NCBI GenBank assembly: GCA_000687695.1
Contig: JHWZ01000015.1
Coordinates: 1 to 64,000 of the forward strand
Reading direction: 5' to 3'
From: Lachnospiraceae bacterium P6B14
Lineage (GTDB): Bacteria; Bacillota; Clostridia; Lachnospirales; Lachnospiraceae
DNA length: 64,000 bases
Under the pieces are notes generated by a model that saw nothing but the letters and a program-made list of their open reading frames with translations, had not been told where the DNA came from and did no database searches. Numbering within the stretch: the stretch's first letter is position 1; each line of letters opens with the position of its first letter. Shown piece by piece: positions 62,107-64,000 of this stretch. The translations under genes and the position numbers were made by a program.

Positions 62107-62306
62107 AAAAAGAAATTGAGGAAAAACTCGGCTGCACCATAGAGCAGCTTTTAGAAAAATGGCAAGCCGAAAAAGAACTGGCAATTGAGACGGGAATTGA
62201 TTTTGACTTTCCTACAGGTCTTGAAAACCTTGACGAAGACGAGATTATGTTCATGGCTGGCTACTGCGAGCACATTCTCGGCGAGGAAGACCGCCGAAGC
62301 GCTTGA
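62103..62306 (+). CDS. Small acidic protein coupled to the JAMM gene
   Basis: 67 residues (MKKEIEEKLGCTIEQLLEKW start), rich in Glu and Asp, helical, with no known domain. It starts inside the preceding stop codon (ATGA), so it is translated with the JAMM protein. It could be its partner or an inhibitor; this is inference from coupling and acidity. The final codons EDRRSA are followed by a stop at 62304-62306. Confidence 0.65.
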   Translation: MKKEIEEKLGCTIEQLLEKWQAEKELAIETGIDFDFPTGLENLDEDEIMFMAGYCEHILGEEDRRSA

Positions 62307-62348
62307 CGACCGTTCGGACATCAAAATCGACCATTCAGTCAAAACCTA

Positions 62349-62376
62349 TTGCATTCCTTTTGTTTTTCTGTATAAT
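62349..62376 (+). promoter_or_regulatory. Promoter of small membrane protein gene
   Basis: TTGCAT (62349-62354), 16 bp, TATAAT (62371-62376). About 75 bp before the start of the next gene. Confidence 0.6.
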
Positions 62377-62452
62377 GAGAGTCAGTTAACTGGTCAAGGT
62401 ATTATTATAAAGTGACCGGCAGGAAAACAACAGGAAATGGAGGGCTTGGCTT

Positions 62453-62647
62453 ATGGATAAGAAATTGGTTAGTATCATCACATGCTTGATCGCAATGGTA
62501 ACAACAGCTGTTTTTGTTATTTGGGGAATGTGCTTTGACGGATGGAATATCTGCTGGATCGTTTATATCCCTTGCGGTATCGCTATCGCAGCAGTAAGCA
62601 TGATAGGCAAATACACACGTGACAAAAAAGAAGGCAACATAGATTGA
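62453..62647 (+). CDS. Small membrane protein, two helices
   Basis: 64 residues with two hydrophobic segments (VSIITCLIAMVTTAVFVIWGM and ICWIVYIPCGIAIAAVSMIG) and a charged end (YTRDKKEGNID). It has a promoter and a GGAGGG ribosome binding site. Function not known. It sits just before the IS3 element end. Confidence 0.65.
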   Translation: MDKKLVSIITCLIAMVTTAVFVIWGMCFDGWNICWIVYIPCGIAIAAVSMIGKYTRDKKEGNID

Positions 62648-62723
62648 TCATTTACAATATCACATTTTAAAAGGACAGCACGGCTGTGATATGTACCCAG
62701 AATCCTGGACACATATTTATGAA

Positions 62724-63536
62724 CTAGGCTGAACACATGGATGCTTCCCTGTATTTTTGGGGAGGCATCCATTTGGTTTTTGCCTGAATTCGTTTGTTGT
62801 TGTAGTAATCGATGTATTCTTCAACAGCTTTTGAGAATCCTTCGAAAGAAGTGTATTCTTTCTCATATCCGTAGTACATCTCATTTTTTAATCTTCCAAA
62901 GAATGTCTCCATAATGCAGTTGTCATAGCAGTTTCCTTTTCGTGACATGGACTGTGTTATACCGTGTTTTTTGAGTTCTGTTCTATAGTAGGCGTGTTGA
63001 TACTGCCAACCCTGATCCGAATGGAATATAAGACCGTTTAAATCAGGGAATCTTTCGAATGCTTTTTCAAGCATACGATGGATTTGCTCCAGATTTGGAC
63101 TCATTGACAAGTCATAGGATATGATTTCATTAGTGTTCATATCAAGTATCGGCGAAATGTAGCATTTTCCCCAGCTAAAATTGAACTGAGATACATCCGT
63201 CGTCCATTTCTGCAATGGTGCAGTCGTGCTGAAATCCCTGTTGACAAGGTTATCAGCAACCTTGCCGACCTCCCCTTTGTAAGAATGATACTTTTCCTTG
63301 GGCCGCTTCCCCATTAAACCGGCTTCATGCATCAGGCGTTGAACTCGTTTATGGTTTACCTTATAACCACGGTTCAGCAATTCCTGATACACTCTTCGAA
63401 CCCCATACCTGCATTTATTGTCTTCGAAAATTTCGCTAATCTTACGCATTAAGTCCTTGTTCCTTTCGGCAACCACATCATCCTTGCTTATTTCGAAGTA
63501 GTAGGTGGATTTGGACATCGGCACAGCCTTGAGCAA
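62724..63536 (-). CDS. IS3-family transposase OrfB (integrase catalytic domain)
   Basis: About 270 residues as drawn. The DDE triad is visible: TTDVSQF, HSDQGWQYQ and NCIMETFFGRLKNE (key ETFFGRLK). The HTH-like helical start is RRVYQELLNRGYKVNHKRVQRLMHEAGLMG. In the -1 frame relative to OrfA the open frame reaches back to the slippery GAAAAAG at 63590-63584, so the active product is probably an OrfAB fusion made by -1 frameshift rather than a separately started OrfB. Confidence 0.9.
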   Translation of the reverse strand: MLKAVPMSKSTYYFEISKDDVVAERNKDLMRKISEIFEDNKCRYGVRRVYQELLNRGYKVNHKRVQRLMHEAGLMGKRPKEKYHSYKGEVGKVADNLVNRDFSTTAPLQKWTTDVSQFNFSWGKCYISPILDMNTNEIISYDLSMSPNLEQIHRMLEKAFERFPDLNGLIFHSDQGWQYQHAYYRTELKKHGITQSMSRKGNCYDNCIMETFFGRLKNEMYYGYEKEYTSFEGFSKAVEEYIDYYNNKRIQAKTKWMPPQKYREASMCSA

Positions 63537-63541
63537 GTGCT

Positions 63542-64000
63542 TCAGTTTGAATCCTTTGGAACGGAGTTCCTTGATGATCGCTGCTTTTTCGCCTTGAGTC
63601 GCGCAGCTTCCTTTTCTTCTCTCAAGGCGATCTCTTTTTTTATCACTTCGATTTCAGCTTTCATATATTCATTTTCAGCCCTTAAACGGATTAGTTCTTC
63701 GTATTCGGATTCATCAGGTTTTGGTGGCTTTCTCGTTCCTACTTTTTTCATATCTGGATTCCTCGATTTACGTCCTTTCTGTTTTGGTATAAGACCATTA
63801 TAACCGTAAATCTTGTATTTGTGAACCCATTGATAAAGTTGACCTGAAGCAATTCCTGCTGAAACAGCAACAGAGCGGCATGATTCGCCAGCTAACACCC
63901 GCGCAACTAAGGCATATCGTTCTTCTGGTGTCCATTCTTTGTATTGACACTTATTTCGTAAAGCTTCCGGACCACAAGATTCTTCAATTCTAACCCATTC
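63542..64000 (-). CDS. IS3-family OrfA (helix-turn-helix protein), cut by window edge
   Basis: An open frame of at least 152 codons running off the right edge. It holds an N-terminal HTH with EWTPEERYALVARVLAGESCRSVAVSAGIASGQLYQWVHKYK (key AVSAGIASGQLYQW) and a coiled coil (ELIRLRAENEYMKAEIEVIKKEIALREE, leucine zipper) before the stop at 63542. A GTG at 63898 is only an internal alternative start; the true start is beyond the window. Confidence 0.88.
   Translation of the reverse strand, partial: EWVRIEESCGPEALRNKCQYKEWTPEERYALVARVLAGESCRSVAVSAGIASGQLYQWVHKYKIYGYNGLIPKQKGRKSRNPDMKKVGTRKPPKPDESEYEELIRLRAENEYMKAEIEVIKKEIALREEKEAARLKAKKQRSSRNSVPKDSN

Larger units (their letters stand above)
62692..64000 (-). 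mobile_element. IS3-family insertion sequence (IS150 group), partial
   Basis: The right end begins at TGTACCCAGAATCCTGGACA (62692 on), with the TG terminus and internal TGGACA motif common in this family. The orfA-orfB gene pair reads leftward; the left end of the element (5' of orfA) is outside the window. Confidence 0.8.

Noticed and set aside
61489-62306. Prophage module
   Set aside because: The JAMM protein resembles phage head-associated domains, but there are no structural, integrase or lysis genes around it.

Overview
The window reads as a chromosomal segment of a Gram-positive, low-to-mid GC member of the Clostridia, most like a Lachnospiraceae (Butyrivibrio/Roseburia-type) bacterium. 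The reasons are the Firmicute gene orders (priA-def-fmt-rsmB-rlmN-PP2C-prkC-rsgA-rpe, secG-rnr-smpB-ssrA, mraZ-rsmH-ftsL-pbp-mraY), strong AGGAGG ribosome binding sites, a class I KARI, BspA-type surface repeats and many two-component proteins. The family assignment is inference from protein resemblance, not from a search. Nearly all genes lie on the minus strand, so operons read from high to low coordinates.

Layout. 1-300: cut end of an ISLre2-type insertion sequence. 379-11444: ruvB, ruvA, cardiolipin synthase, a plus-strand 3'-5' exonuclease-like gene, rpmF, a secreted Ig-repeat cell-wall hydrolase, acetate kinase, a coiled-coil protein, rsmD and recG. 11653-20882: tmRNA, a GntR-controlled ABC exporter, a DUF4097 membrane protein, then smpB, rnr, secG and ftsZ. 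20991-27283: three-gene signalling operon (double receiver, hybrid kinase, very large hybrid kinase). 27377-34448: division and cell-wall cluster ftsQ, ftsW, mraY, class B PBP, ftsL, rsmH, mraZ. 34684-37587: lgt, ychF, rpe. 37702-50204: a surface protein gene set into the rsgA to priA translation/phosphosignalling operon. 50230-58581: dapB-dapA, a CobO-type enzyme, a HAD phosphatase, ilvC, ilvN, an LCP protein, two glycosyltransferases and rpsT. 58653-62647: plus-strand accessory region with XRE and LytTR regulators, a histidine phosphatase, a JAMM-motif protein with a small acidic partner and a small membrane protein. 62692-64000: an IS3-family element running off the window.

The main candidate for an undescribed system is the signalling operon between ftsQ and ftsZ. 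Its last gene fuses membrane segments, a histidine kinase, a receiver, a complete DegV (fatty-acid-binding, FakB-like) domain and an HPt domain in one 1150-residue protein. It is translated with a second membrane hybrid kinase and a two-receiver protein, and none of the three has a DNA-binding output. A working hypothesis is a phosphorelay that reads fatty-acid or membrane state inside the division gene cluster.

A second theme is intergenic structure. One 70-80 bp palindromic repeat family occurs three times (two copies head to head between mraY and ftsW, one between fmt and rsmB). Further long, unrelated-looking palindromes sit before rnr, between rlmN and rsmB, after ilvC's upstream neighbour and after the histidine phosphatase. 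Several terminators overlap the next promoter. A third theme is that conserved housekeeping operons are interrupted at defined points by envelope or signalling genes: hydrolase between ackA and rpmF, ABC/DUF4097 block between smpB and ssrA, surface protein between rsgA and rpe, phosphorelay between ftsQ and ftsZ.
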